Assembly (NCBI GenBank): GCA_964345005.1
Contig: CAYFPQ010000008.1
Location: 7,183 to 71,182 of the forward strand
Length of the DNA: 64,000 nucleotides
Direction of reading: 5' to 3'
Source: JABMPJ01 sp964345005
Lineage (GTDB): Bacteria; Verrucomicrobiota; Kiritimatiellia; UBA8416; JABMPJ01
The translations under genes were made by a program, and so were the position numbers. Position 1 is the stretch's first letter. The number at the start of each line of letters is the position of its first letter. This document shows positions 29,965-38,875 of the stretch, piece by piece. A model generated the notes under the pieces. That model was not told where the DNA came from, did not search any database, and saw only the letters and a program-made list of their open reading frames with translations.

Positions 29965-31694
29965 GCCAGACACAAGGAACCATAGTCGGCGTCAACGGAA
30001 ACATGATCACCGTTGAGTTTGAAGACGCCGTCAGCATGAACGAGGTCGGTTACGCCCGGCTTGGGGATCTGCGCCTGATGAGCGAGATCGTCCGAATCCG
30101 CGGCACGCGCGCAGACCTGCAGGTGTTCGAGGACACATCCAGTCTCTCCGTGGGCGACCCGGTCGATTTCACCGGCGATCTGCTCTCAGCCGAGTTGGGC
30201 CCCGGTCTCCTGACCCAGGTCTACGACGGCCTGCAGAACCCGTTGCCACAGCTAGCCGAACAGTGCGGCTTCTTCCTGCAGCGCGGCACCTACCTCGAGG
30301 CCCTGCCGCGTGACACAAAGTGGGACTTCACCCCCACGGCCACCGTTGGCGACACGGTGACCGCGGGTGAAGCGCTCGGAACGGTGCCGGAGGGCATTTT
30401 CACGCACCGCGTCATGGTTCCTTTCCGCATGCCCGGCTCTTACACGATCGAGTCGATTGCCGAAGCCGGCAGCTACGCGATCGAGGACACCATCGCGACG
30501 TTGAAGAATGAACGCGGCGAAACAACCGAGGTCAGCATGCTTCAGCGCTGGCCGGTGAAGATGCCGATCCAGGCCTACAAAGAGCGCCTGCGCCCGACCG
30601 AGCCGCTTGTCACCAAAGGCCGCATCGTGGACACCTTCTTCCCCGTTGCCCGCGGCGGCACCTACTGCATTCCCGGCCCCTTCGGGGCAGGCAAGACGGT
30701 TCTTCAGCAGCTCACCAGTCGCCATGCCGACGTCGACATCGTCGTCATCGCCGCCTGCGGCGAGCGCGCCGGTGAAGTGGTGGAAACTCTGCGTGAGTTC
30801 CCCGAGCTGAACGACCCGCGTACCGGCAAATCGCTCATGGACCGCACCATCATAATCTGCAACACCAGCTCCATGCCGGTGGCTGCCCGTGAAGCGTCAG
30901 TGTACACCGCCGTGACGCTCGCTGGCTATTACCGCCAAATGGGGCTGAACGTACTGCTTTTGGCCGACTCCACGTCGCGCTGGGCGCAGGCGCTGCGCGA
31001 GACTTCCGGCCGCCTCGAAGAAATTCCCGGCGAGGAGGCCTTCCCGGCCTACCTCGAATCCGTCATCGCTTCGTTCTACGAGCGCGGTGGTGTGGTCACT
31101 CTCAAGGACGGGACAACCGGCTCGGTAACGATCGGCGGCACGGTCAGCCCGGCTGGCGGCAACTTTGACGAACCCGTCACACAGGGCACGCTCAAAGTGG
31201 TGGGCGCCTTCCACGGGCTATCCCGTGCACGCTCCGACGCACGCCGCTATCCGGCGATCGACCCGCTCGATAGCTGGAGCAAGTACAACAGCGTTGTCGA
31301 CAACGAGGCCGTAGAAATGGGCCGCGGCGTCCTCCGTCGCGGCAACGAGGTGGGCCAGATGATGAAAGTGGTCGGCGAGGAAGGCACCTCGCTCGACGAT
31401 TTCGTGCTCTACCTGAAATCCGAATATCTCGATGCCACCTATCTGCAGCAGGACGCCTTCGATGAAGTCGACGGCGCGACCTCCGCCGAAAGGCAGCAGC
31501 ACGTCTACGGCGTCATGACCGGATTCCTTGAAGCGGACCTCGCGTTCGAGGACAAGGCCGCCGCCCGCAGCTTCTTCCATCAGCTAACCCAGACCACGCG
31601 CGACTGGAACCGTGTGGATATGGAGACCCAGGAGTTCAAGGACCTACAGGGACGCCTTGAGCAGATGGTATCGGAGGTGACAACCCATGCATAA
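29961..31694 (+). CDS. atpA: V-type ATP synthase catalytic subunit A
   Basis: 577 residues. The Walker A motif is GPFGAGKTVLQ (about residue 235), the region around NVLLLADSTSRWAQALRE (about 330) carries the Walker B and arginine residues, and the bulge domain lies at about 110-180. It binds ATP at the catalytic sites of the A3B3 hexamer on the cytoplasmic side. The gene overlaps subunit B by eight bases. Confidence 0.96.
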   Translation: MSQTQGTIVGVNGNMITVEFEDAVSMNEVGYARLGDLRLMSEIVRIRGTRADLQVFEDTSSLSVGDPVDFTGDLLSAELGPGLLTQVYDGLQNPLPQLAEQCGFFLQRGTYLEALPRDTKWDFTPTATVGDTVTAGEALGTVPEGIFTHRVMVPFRMPGSYTIESIAEAGSYAIEDTIATLKNERGETTEVSMLQRWPVKMPIQAYKERLRPTEPLVTKGRIVDTFFPVARGGTYCIPGPFGAGKTVLQQLTSRHADVDIVVIAACGERAGEVVETLREFPELNDPRTGKSLMDRTIIICNTSSMPVAAREASVYTAVTLAGYYRQMGLNVLLLADSTSRWAQALRETSGRLEEIPGEEAFPAYLESVIASFYERGGVVTLKDGTTGSVTIGGTVSPAGGNFDEPVTQGTLKVVGAFHGLSRARSDARRYPAIDPLDSWSKYNSVVDNEAVEMGRGVLRRGNEVGQMMKVVGEEGTSLDDFVLYLKSEYLDATYLQQDAFDEVDGATSAERQQHVYGVMTGFLEADLAFEDKAAARSFFHQLTQTTRDWNRVDMETQEFKDLQGRLEQMVSEVTTHA

Positions 31695-33096
31695 GGTCTA
31701 CCATCGCGTTCACAATATTGCAGGTAACGTTATCAACATCCGCGCCGAAGGCGTGCGCTACCGCGAGTTGGCCGAAGTCACCTCGCGTAGCGGCACCTCA
31801 CTGGCCCAGGTGATTCGCTTGCACGACGACGAAGTCTCCCTGCAGGTCTTCGCCGGCGCTCGCGGCGTGGCAACCGATGCTCAGGTTCGCTTCCTGGGTC
31901 ACGCCATGCAGGTGCCCTACTCCGAATCGCTTCTCGGGCGCATCTTCACCGGCGCCGCCAACCCACGCGACCGTGGTCCCGAGCTGTCGGACAACCTCGT
32001 CGAAATTGGCGGCCCGTCGGTTAACCCCGCCAAGCGTATCATTCCGCGTAACATGGTTCGCACCGGCATTCCGATGATCGACGTGTTCAACACGCTGGTC
32101 GAATCCCAGAAGCTTCCGATCTTCGCCCGTGCCGGCGAACCCTACAACCCACTGCTGGCGCGTATCGCGCTGCAGGCCGAGGTCGATGTTATCGTCCTGG
32201 GCGGTATGGGGCTGAAGCATGACGACTACCTCTACTTCCGTGATACACTGGAAGAGAGCGGCGCGCTGTCGCGCACGGTCATGTTCGTACATACCGCGTC
32301 CGACCCGATCGTCGAGTGCTTGCTTGTACCGGACATCAGCCTGGCCGTGGCCGAGCAGTTCGCTCTTGAAGGCAAGCGCGTGCTCTGCCTGCTGACCGAC
32401 ATGACCAGCTTTGCCGACGCCATGAAGGAGATCGCCATCACGATGGAGCAGATCCCTTCCAACCGCGGCTATCCTGGTGACCTCTACAGCCAGCTCGCCG
32501 CGCGCTACGAGAAGGCGGTCGACTTTGACGGTGCCGGTTCGATCACGATTCTTGCCGCCACCACAATGCCCGGCGACGACGTCACGCACCCCGTACCCGA
32601 CAACACCGGTTACATCACCGAGGGTCAGTTCTACCTGCGCGACGGACGCATCGAACCGTTCGGCTCCCTCAGCCGCCTGAAACAGCAGGTCAACGGGGAT
32701 ACGCGTGACGATCACCGCACCATCATGAACACCATGATTCAGCTCTTCGCGGGATACCGTGAAACACTCGAGAAGCAGTCGATGGGCTTCCGAATGAGTG
32801 ACTGGGATGAGAAGCTGCTCAAGTACGGCGAGCGTTTCGAAAAGGAGATGATGGATCTCTCCGTCAACATCCCGCTCGAGGGCGCTCTCGATCTCGGCTG
32901 GAGCATCCTCGCCGACTGTTTCGAGTCGATGGAGACGGGCATCCAAACCAGTCTGATCGATCAGTTCTGGCCCAAGGGACAGAAAGCAGAAGACGAAAAA
33001 CAGGAGTCAGAAGCTGAGCCCGAGGAAGCTGACGATCAGCCAGACACTGTAGAAGAGACTGAAGCGCCCGAGGAAGCTGCAGCTCCAAGCGCCTGA
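31687..33096 (+). CDS. atpB: V-type ATP synthase subunit B with acidic C-terminal tail
   Basis: 469 residues, with the regulatory-subunit features PIFARAGEPYNPLLARIALQ and LCLLTDMTSFADAMKEI (about 238) and no intact Walker A motif, as expected for subunit B. The conserved fold ends near residue 430 (IDQFWPKG); a further roughly 40 residues are almost only glutamate, aspartate, proline and alanine (EPEEADDQPDTVEETEAPEE). Such a tail is not part of the common family. The gene is followed by subunit D after ten bases. Confidence 0.95.
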   Translation: MHKVYHRVHNIAGNVINIRAEGVRYRELAEVTSRSGTSLAQVIRLHDDEVSLQVFAGARGVATDAQVRFLGHAMQVPYSESLLGRIFTGAANPRDRGPELSDNLVEIGGPSVNPAKRIIPRNMVRTGIPMIDVFNTLVESQKLPIFARAGEPYNPLLARIALQAEVDVIVLGGMGLKHDDYLYFRDTLEESGALSRTVMFVHTASDPIVECLLVPDISLAVAEQFALEGKRVLCLLTDMTSFADAMKEIAITMEQIPSNRGYPGDLYSQLAARYEKAVDFDGAGSITILAATTMPGDDVTHPVPDNTGYITEGQFYLRDGRIEPFGSLSRLKQQVNGDTRDDHRTIMNTMIQLFAGYRETLEKQSMGFRMSDWDEKLLKYGERFEKEMMDLSVNIPLEGALDLGWSILADCFESMETGIQTSLIDQFWPKGQKAEDEKQESEAEPEEADDQPDTVEETEAPEEAAAPSA

Positions 33097-33106
33097 CGCC
33101 TGCCAT

Positions 33107-33700
33107 ATGGCTAAGATCAAACATACGAAGAACGAGCTGAAGGCGCAGAACGAAGCGTTGCGTCGGTTCGAGCGTTTTCTGCCCATGCTTCAGCTCAAGA
33201 AGCAACAGCTCCAGGCCGAGATCCAGGGCATTGATGCCGCAATCGAGGAGAAGGAAGCTGCCGAGCTGGCAAAGCGAACCCAACTCGATGCCTGGATCGC
33301 CCTCTTTGCCGAGCCGACTGATCTGGAGAGCATCATAGGTCCGGCCACGGCCCAGACCGGTGAAGACAACATCGCCGGCGTGGCGATCCCGGTCTTGAAA
33401 GCCGTGCACATGTCCCGCAAGGACTACGACCTCTACGAGACGCCCTCGTGGATCGACGACGCGCTCGACATGGTGCAGGGGCTCACCGAGCTGCGCATCG
33501 CGCGCGAGGTGCTCGAAGAGCAGCGGCAGCGGATCGTCGAAGAGCTACGCGTGACCAGCCAGCGTGTGAACCTGTTTGAGAAGGTGAAAATCCCGGAGTG
33601 CAGAGAGAACATCCGGGTCATCAAGATTTTCCTCGGCGATGAGCAGACCGCGGCAGTAGCACGCGGCAAGATAGCCAAGAAACGTTCGGACAACGCATGA
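33107..33700 (+). CDS. atpD: V-type ATP synthase subunit D (central rotor shaft)
   Basis: 197 residues beginning KIKHTKNELKAQNEALRRFERFLPML, a long N-terminal helix, and ending with another long helix (TSQRVNLFEKVKIPEC followed by RENIRVIKIFL), the two-helix coiled coil that turns inside the A3B3 hexamer. VNLFEKVKIPE is the signature of this subunit. It overlaps subunit I by ATGA. A gene for the small subunit F is absent, as in other operons of this type. Confidence 0.93.
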   Translation: MAKIKHTKNELKAQNEALRRFERFLPMLQLKKQQLQAEIQGIDAAIEEKEAAELAKRTQLDAWIALFAEPTDLESIIGPATAQTGEDNIAGVAIPVLKAVHMSRKDYDLYETPSWIDDALDMVQGLTELRIAREVLEEQRQRIVEELRVTSQRVNLFEKVKIPECRENIRVIKIFLGDEQTAAVARGKIAKKRSDNA

Positions 33701-35499
33701 TCGTATCGATGAAAAAGCTCTGGCTGATCTGCCAGAAGGCCGACCGTGACACCACGCTCGACCAGCTGGCGGGGCTCGGCGTGGTCCACGTGAGCCCGGT
33801 TGTGCCACCCGAGGGCAGCGCCATCGATGCCGCGCGCGACGAAGCCGCCGCCATCACGCATGCGCTGGGCATCCTGCCCCATGAGATTCCCAAAGAGGCT
33901 CCCGGTATCGACCACTCGCTCTCCGCCCTGATCGTCATGCGGCGCATTGAGTCTTACCTGGTCGATCGGCAGAAGACCGAAAGCCGTATGAGCGATCTTA
34001 AGGCCGAGATTTCCCGCATCGAGAACTTCGGCGACTTCGACCCGAAACGAATTGCGTCGCTGGCTGCCGCCGGTATCACGGTGAAACTCGTGCGATACAA
34101 TGCACACAAAGCTCCCGAGTTTCCCGCGTCGGCACAGGTTCACATCCTTTCCGAGCACAAGAGCGATACGTATGCCGCTCTGATCTCTCCCGAACCTTTC
34201 GAGGTCGAGGGAGAAATAGAGCCTCCCAGAGAGTCGCTCGCCGCGCTCCGTAAGCACCTTCACGACTGCGAGGCCCGGATGGTGCACATTGCGGATCATC
34301 TTTCATACATGGCTGTCTATCGTCCCCTCCTCGAGGAGCACCTTACAGCCGCCAGCGAGCGCCACGAGATGCTCTCTGTGTCCGCGGGCATGGGCGACAC
34401 ACGCGACCTCGTCTATCTCCAGGGATTCTGTCCGGCCGATGATGTCAGGGCAGTCAATGCCGAGGCCGTTCGGTCCGGTTGGGGGCTCGTGGTGCGCGAC
34501 CCCGATCCGGAAGACGACGTGCCCACGCTGATCCGCAACCCGGCATGGATTCGTCCCATCAAGGCCGTTTTCGGAATGATCGGCCTGCTCCCCGGTTACC
34601 GTGAGATCGATATCAGCGCTGCATTCCTGCTCTTCTTCAGCGTCTTCTTCGCGATGCTGATCGGGGATGCCGGCTATGGTGCGCTTTTCCTCGTGGCAAC
34701 ACTGGCCGTTCGCGCAAAGGCGAGAAAGGCCCCGGCCTACCCGTTCCACCTCTTGATTATTCTAAGTGTCTGCACGATCGTATGGGGTGCCCTGACCGGC
34801 ACCTACTTCGGCGTCACCAGCCTGCCTGCTCCCCTGAAATCGCTGACGTTGGGCTGGCTGACAGGAGACGCCGCCGAGACCAACATTATGAAGCTCTGCT
34901 TCTTTATCGGGGCGCTGCACCTCTCCGTTGCCCACGCCTGGAATGCCCTGCGAATTCTGAACAGCACCAAGGCCCTGGCCCAGCTGGGGTGGATTGCGCT
35001 GACCTGGACCATGTTCCTGACGGCTTGCACCATGATTCTGGGTGAACCGTTCCCGCGCCTCGGCTACGGTCTGCTGATTGGCGGTATTTCGCTCGTGGCT
35101 CTCTTCATGGCCAAGCCGCGCGAGCTCAAGACCGATTGGGCCAACCACGTCATGCTCCCGCTCGACGTGATCAGCAACTTCGTCGACGTCGTCTCTTACG
35201 TGCGCCTGTTTGCCGTGGGCTCGGCATCGCTCGCCGTGGCGGCGGCATTCAACGAGATGGCCCTTGCCAAGGGCATCGGTTCGGTCGGCGCCGGGCTCGG
35301 GGCAGCGTTGATTCTGCTGCTTGGGCATCTTCTGAACATCCTGCTCGGGGCCATGGGCATCCTGGTGCACGGAGTCAGGCTGAACACACTGGAATTTTCG
35401 GGGCACATCGGTATGCAGTGGACGGGCATTACGTTCCGCCCCTTTGCCCGCCGCACGCTCCACAACTCGGAACTCACAACTCACAACTCAGAACCCTAA
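33697..35499 (+). CDS. atpI: V-type ATP synthase membrane subunit I
   Basis: 600 residues. The first half is soluble and partly coiled-coil; the second half (from about 300) has seven or so membrane segments, including FAMLIGDAGYGALF and VVSYVRLFAVGSASLAVA, where the arginine faces the proteolipid ring and lines the ion path. The extreme C-terminus (LHNSELTTHNSEP) is encoded by a simple ACAACTC repeat and is not part of the family. AAGGAGAG for the next gene directly follows the stop codon. Confidence 0.93.
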   Translation: MIVSMKKLWLICQKADRDTTLDQLAGLGVVHVSPVVPPEGSAIDAARDEAAAITHALGILPHEIPKEAPGIDHSLSALIVMRRIESYLVDRQKTESRMSDLKAEISRIENFGDFDPKRIASLAAAGITVKLVRYNAHKAPEFPASAQVHILSEHKSDTYAALISPEPFEVEGEIEPPRESLAALRKHLHDCEARMVHIADHLSYMAVYRPLLEEHLTAASERHEMLSVSAGMGDTRDLVYLQGFCPADDVRAVNAEAVRSGWGLVVRDPDPEDDVPTLIRNPAWIRPIKAVFGMIGLLPGYREIDISAAFLLFFSVFFAMLIGDAGYGALFLVATLAVRAKARKAPAYPFHLLIILSVCTIVWGALTGTYFGVTSLPAPLKSLTLGWLTGDAAETNIMKLCFFIGALHLSVAHAWNALRILNSTKALAQLGWIALTWTMFLTACTMILGEPFPRLGYGLLIGGISLVALFMAKPRELKTDWANHVMLPLDVISNFVDVVSYVRLFAVGSASLAVAAAFNEMALAKGIGSVGAGLGAALILLLGHLLNILLGAMGILVHGVRLNTLEFSGHIGMQWTGITFRPFARRTLHNSELTTHNSEP

Positions 35500-35507
35500 G
35501 GAGAGAC

Positions 35508-35975
35508 ATGAACGCAGAACTCGTTACACTCATCGGAAGCTCGCTCGGCAAGCTAGGTGCTGCCGCCGCCCTGTCGCTCGCCGCGGCCGGGTCTGCCCTC
35601 GGAACCGGTGCTGCCGGCTCCGCCGCGATCGGCGCCTGGAAGAAGTGCTACGCGCAGAGCAAGGCCGCGCCCTTCCTGCTGGTTGCCTTCGTTGGCGCAC
35701 CGCTCTCGCAGACCATCTACGGCATGATCCTGATGGGTAACATCGTCAAGGCCTCCGCCACACCCGAGCTCTACCCCGCCCTGATCGGCGCTGGCGTTCT
35801 CGGCGGCATGGCGATGGGTATGTCCGCATGGATGCAGGGCAAAGCCGGTGCGGGGGCATCGGATGCACTGGCCGAAACCGGCCAGGGCTTCGGTAACTAC
35901 CTGATGGCCCTCGGTGTCATCGAAACCGTCGCGCTCTTTGTCATGGTCTTCGTCAACAACGCCATCAAGGCGTAG
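35508..35975 (+). CDS. atpK: V-type ATP synthase proteolipid subunit K
   Basis: 155 residues forming four membrane helices as two hairpins. The ATG at 35508 follows AAGGAGAG. The ion-binding glutamate is in the fourth helix (GVIETVALFV); the second helix has APLSQTIYG in place of a carboxylate, and the third has MSAWMQGKAG. These positions correspond to the glutamine ligands and glutamate that bind sodium in the Enterococcus hirae NtpK ring, so the enzyme may be Na+-coupled. This is inference from ligand positions; proton rings usually lack these glutamines. Confidence 0.93.
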   Translation: MNAELVTLIGSSLGKLGAAAALSLAAAGSALGTGAAGSAAIGAWKKCYAQSKAAPFLLVAFVGAPLSQTIYGMILMGNIVKASATPELYPALIGAGVLGGMAMGMSAWMQGKAGAGASDALAETGQGFGNYLMALGVIETVALFVMVFVNNAIKA

Positions 35976-36003
35976 ACACAGGCCCAATCACGAGAGCTTG
36001 ATA

Positions 36004-36042
36004 GCGCATGCATGGTGCATCACGTACTGTGCATGCGCTTTC
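36004..36042 (+). terminator. Possible terminator of the V-ATPase operon
   Basis: GCGCATGCA (36004-36012) pairs perfectly with TGCATGCGC (36030-36038), followed by TTTCT, 29 bases after the proteolipid stop codon. The loop is long (17 bases), so the strength is uncertain. Confidence 0.5.
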
Positions 36043-36100
36043 TGCAGACAGCCCGGGCTCTATTCAATCGATAATTTCTTAACACATTGTCACCCCGTGC

Positions 36101-36129
36101 TTGCGCCCTCTGGGGCGACAGGCTATAGT
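36101..36129 (+). promoter_or_regulatory. Sigma-70-type promoter of the rnf operon
   Basis: TTGCGC, a 17-base spacer and TATAGT, 40 bases before the rnfA start. The -10 element equals that of the aldolase promoter. Confidence 0.75.
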
Positions 36130-36168
36130 TCTAGGCTTTCCGTTCGAGTGAGAAGAGCTGGCTGAACT

Positions 36169-36747
36169 ATGGCTGAATATGTACTCCTGATCATCGGAGC
36201 TGTGCTGGTCAACAATTTCGTGTTGACCCGCTTCCTTGGCATCTGTCCGTTCCTGGGCGTGTCCAAGAAGCTCGGCACAGCGCTGGGGATGTGCGGGGCG
36301 GTTGTGTTCGTGATGACCTCCGCCTCTGCCGTCACGTGGGCCCTTCAGCACCTCGTGCTCGAGAAGCTCGGCCTCGGCTATCTCCAGACCATCGCTTTCA
36401 TTCTCGTGATTGCCTCGTTCGTGCAGCTCGTGGACATTGCGATGAAGAAGTTCGCCCCTCCCCTGCACGCCGCGCTTGGCATCTTTCTTCCCCTGATCAC
36501 CACCAACTGCGCCGTGCTTGGCGTTTCGGTACTGAACGTGCAGATGCAGTACGATTTCCTTAAGGCTGTGATCTTCGGATTCGCCGCGTCCCTCGGTTTC
36601 GCTCTCGCGCTGATTATCTTCACCGGGCTGCGTGAGAAAATCGATCGCGCCAACCCGCCCAAGGCTTTCCAGGGCGTCGCGATCGCGCTCGTGACCGCCG
36701 GTCTCCTCAGCCTGGCATTCATGGGCTTTGCAGGACTTGTGAAATGA
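36169..36747 (+). CDS. rnfA: Rnf electron transport complex subunit RnfA
   Basis: 192 residues, six membrane helices, with NNFVLTRFLGICPFLGVSKK at the first helix and LPLITTNCAVLGVSVLN near residue 110, both hallmarks of RnfA/NqrE; the cysteines bind an iron-sulfur cluster inside the membrane. First gene of rnfABCDGE, the gene order of proteobacterial clusters. Four-base ATGA overlap with rnfB. Confidence 0.96.
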   Translation: MAEYVLLIIGAVLVNNFVLTRFLGICPFLGVSKKLGTALGMCGAVVFVMTSASAVTWALQHLVLEKLGLGYLQTIAFILVIASFVQLVDIAMKKFAPPLHAALGIFLPLITTNCAVLGVSVLNVQMQYDFLKAVIFGFAASLGFALALIIFTGLREKIDRANPPKAFQGVAIALVTAGLLSLAFMGFAGLVK

Positions 36748-37532
36748 CCGCAGTACTGACGACAGCTTTGACGATCGGTGGCGCGGGGCTCGTCTGTGGC
36801 GGCGCCCTCGCTCTGGCGGCGCGCTTTTTGGCCGTTAAGGAAGATCCTCGCGTTGCCGAGGTCGACGAGATCCTTCCCGGCGCCAACTGTGGCGGCTGTG
36901 GCTATGCTGGATGTGCCGCGTATGCCGAAGCCATCGTCCTTGAAGGTGCGCCCATCAACCTATGCGCGCCCGGCGGCGCCGAGATTCTCGCCAAGCTCGC
37001 CGATGCCACGGGCCAGACCGCGCAAATGGCCGAGCACAAGGTTGCGGTGGTGCTATGCGGCGGCAATGTCGAAAACGCTCCGCGCAAGTTCGACTACAAC
37101 GGCGTGGCCGACTGCCAGGCCGCCCACGCTACCGGCGGCGGAGACAAGGCCTGTGCCTACGGCTGTCTCGGCTACGCGAGCTGCTCCCGCGCCTGCCCGG
37201 TCGGCGCGATCGAAATCGTCGACGGCATCGCCAAGGTCCACCCCGATCTCTGTATCAGCTGCCAGGCCTGCGTGAAGACCTGCCCGCGGAACCTGATCAA
37301 GATGGTGCCCTATGCCCGCAAGATCCATGTCATGTGCAGTTCCAAGGACAAGGGACCCGTGGTCAAGAAGGCCTGCAAGGTCGGCTGCATTGGCTGTACG
37401 ATTTGTACCAAGCTAGCCGAGGATGAAGCGATTAAGATGGAGGGCTTCCTTGCCGTCGTCGATTACGACAAGGAGCTGGATAACGACACCGTTATCGAGA
37501 AATGCCCCGGCAAGTGTATCGTGAGGATCTGA
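36744..37532 (+). CDS. rnfB: Rnf complex iron-sulfur subunit RnfB
   Basis: 262 residues. A single N-terminal membrane helix is followed by the cluster motif GANCGGCGYAGCAAYAEAI (about 48-66) and by several ferredoxin-type motifs: CAYGCLGYASCSRACP (about 136), CISCQACVKTCP (about 170) and CKVGCIGCTICTK (about 210). RnfB accepts electrons from ferredoxin on the cytoplasmic side. Its stop codon shares one base with the rnfC start. Confidence 0.96.
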   Translation: MTAVLTTALTIGGAGLVCGGALALAARFLAVKEDPRVAEVDEILPGANCGGCGYAGCAAYAEAIVLEGAPINLCAPGGAEILAKLADATGQTAQMAEHKVAVVLCGGNVENAPRKFDYNGVADCQAAHATGGGDKACAYGCLGYASCSRACPVGAIEIVDGIAKVHPDLCISCQACVKTCPRNLIKMVPYARKIHVMCSSKDKGPVVKKACKVGCIGCTICTKLAEDEAIKMEGFLAVVDYDKELDNDTVIEKCPGKCIVRI

Positions 37533-38875
37533 TGGGAGTCATCAAAGCGAAATTCAATGCGCCCGGCGGCGTGCACCCGGCCTACCATAAGGACCTGGCC
37601 GCGGAGCAGCCGATCGCCGAGATGCCCCTGCCCGCCTCCCTCGTGGTCTCGATGTCCCAACACCTCGGCAAGCCCGCCACACCAACGGTCAAGAAGGGCG
37701 ACACGGTTCTGCGCGGCCAGGTAATCGGCGAGGCCGCCGGATTCATCTCCGCATCTGTCCATGCGCCCACCTCCGGAACGGTCAAGCTCGTTGCAGAGGT
37801 CGCCACCGCGTCCGGTCCGCGTGCCACGGCCATCACGATCGAGCCCGACGGCGAGGACACATGGATCGAAGGCATCACCCCCTGCCCCAACTGGCGCGCG
37901 CTTGAGAAGAAGGATATCGTCGAGAAGATCGCCAACGCCGGCATCACCGGCATGGGCGGTGCCGGCTTCCCGACGCATGTAAAAGTCAGCCCACCGCCCG
38001 AGACCGAGATCGACACGTTGATCCTCAACGGCGCCGAGTGCGAGCCCTATCTCACGGCTGATTATCGTCTGATGGTGGAACGCGCCACCGATATCTGGGA
38101 GGGTGCCCTGATCATCGCGAAAGCGCTCGAGGCCAAGACGATCTACGTAGCCATCGAGGACAACAAGCCCCTGGCCCTCGCCGCTATGCAGGACGCCATG
38201 CCCGAGGACGCGGAAAACGCCCAGGTGGTCGCCCTGAAGACCGAGTACCCGCAGGGCGCCGAGAAACAGCAGATCTTCGCCGTCACCGGACGTGAAGTTC
38301 CGGCTGGCGGGCTCCCCCTGAACGTCGGCGTTGTGGTCGAGAATGTGGGCACCACGCTGGCCGTGTGGGATGCAGTCGTTAATGGACGCCCCCTGACCGA
38401 ACGCGTAACCACCGTCACCGGCGCACCCGTGGCCAAGCCTGCCAACGTGCTGGCCCGACTCGGCACGACGACGGCCGACATGGTGGAGTTCTGCAGTGGT
38501 ACCGACGGTCCGGTGGCCAAAATCATCTCCGGCGGTCCCATGATGGGCTTCGCCCAGGCCGACATGAGCGGTCCGACCACCAAGACCACCTCCGGACTCC
38601 TGCTGCTCGGACCGGAATCGGTTCACGCCTACGAGTCGATGCCTTGCATCAGTTGCGGCCGTTGTGTGGGCGTCTGCCCCATGAACCTGATGCCCAACGA
38701 GCTGAGCCAATTCCTTGAGGCCGAAGACTACGAGACGGCCGAGGAGTACAACGTAATGGACTGTATCGAGTGTGGATGCTGTGCGTTCGAGTGCCCGGCC
38801 CATCGTCCGCTCGTCCAGCACATGCGCCGGGGCAAGGCCCAGGTCATGTTGAACCGCCGGAAACAAGCATCATGA
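37532..38875 (+). CDS. rnfC: Rnf complex subunit RnfC
   Basis: 447 residues. The ATG at 37532 overlaps the rnfB stop by one base and gives the normal RnfC opening; the frame is open a further ten codons upstream but these lie inside rnfB. The glycine-rich GITGMGGAGFPTHVK (about 145) binds NADH/FMN, and CISCGRCVGVCP (about 373) and CIECGCCAFECP (about 412) bind two 4Fe-4S clusters. RnfC passes electrons to NAD+. ATGA overlap with rnfD. Confidence 0.96.
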   Translation: MGVIKAKFNAPGGVHPAYHKDLAAEQPIAEMPLPASLVVSMSQHLGKPATPTVKKGDTVLRGQVIGEAAGFISASVHAPTSGTVKLVAEVATASGPRATAITIEPDGEDTWIEGITPCPNWRALEKKDIVEKIANAGITGMGGAGFPTHVKVSPPPETEIDTLILNGAECEPYLTADYRLMVERATDIWEGALIIAKALEAKTIYVAIEDNKPLALAAMQDAMPEDAENAQVVALKTEYPQGAEKQQIFAVTGREVPAGGLPLNVGVVVENVGTTLAVWDAVVNGRPLTERVTTVTGAPVAKPANVLARLGTTTADMVEFCSGTDGPVAKIISGGPMMGFAQADMSGPTTKTTSGLLLLGPESVHAYESMPCISCGRCVGVCPMNLMPNELSQFLEAEDYETAEEYNVMDCIECGCCAFECPAHRPLVQHMRRGKAQVMLNRRKQAS

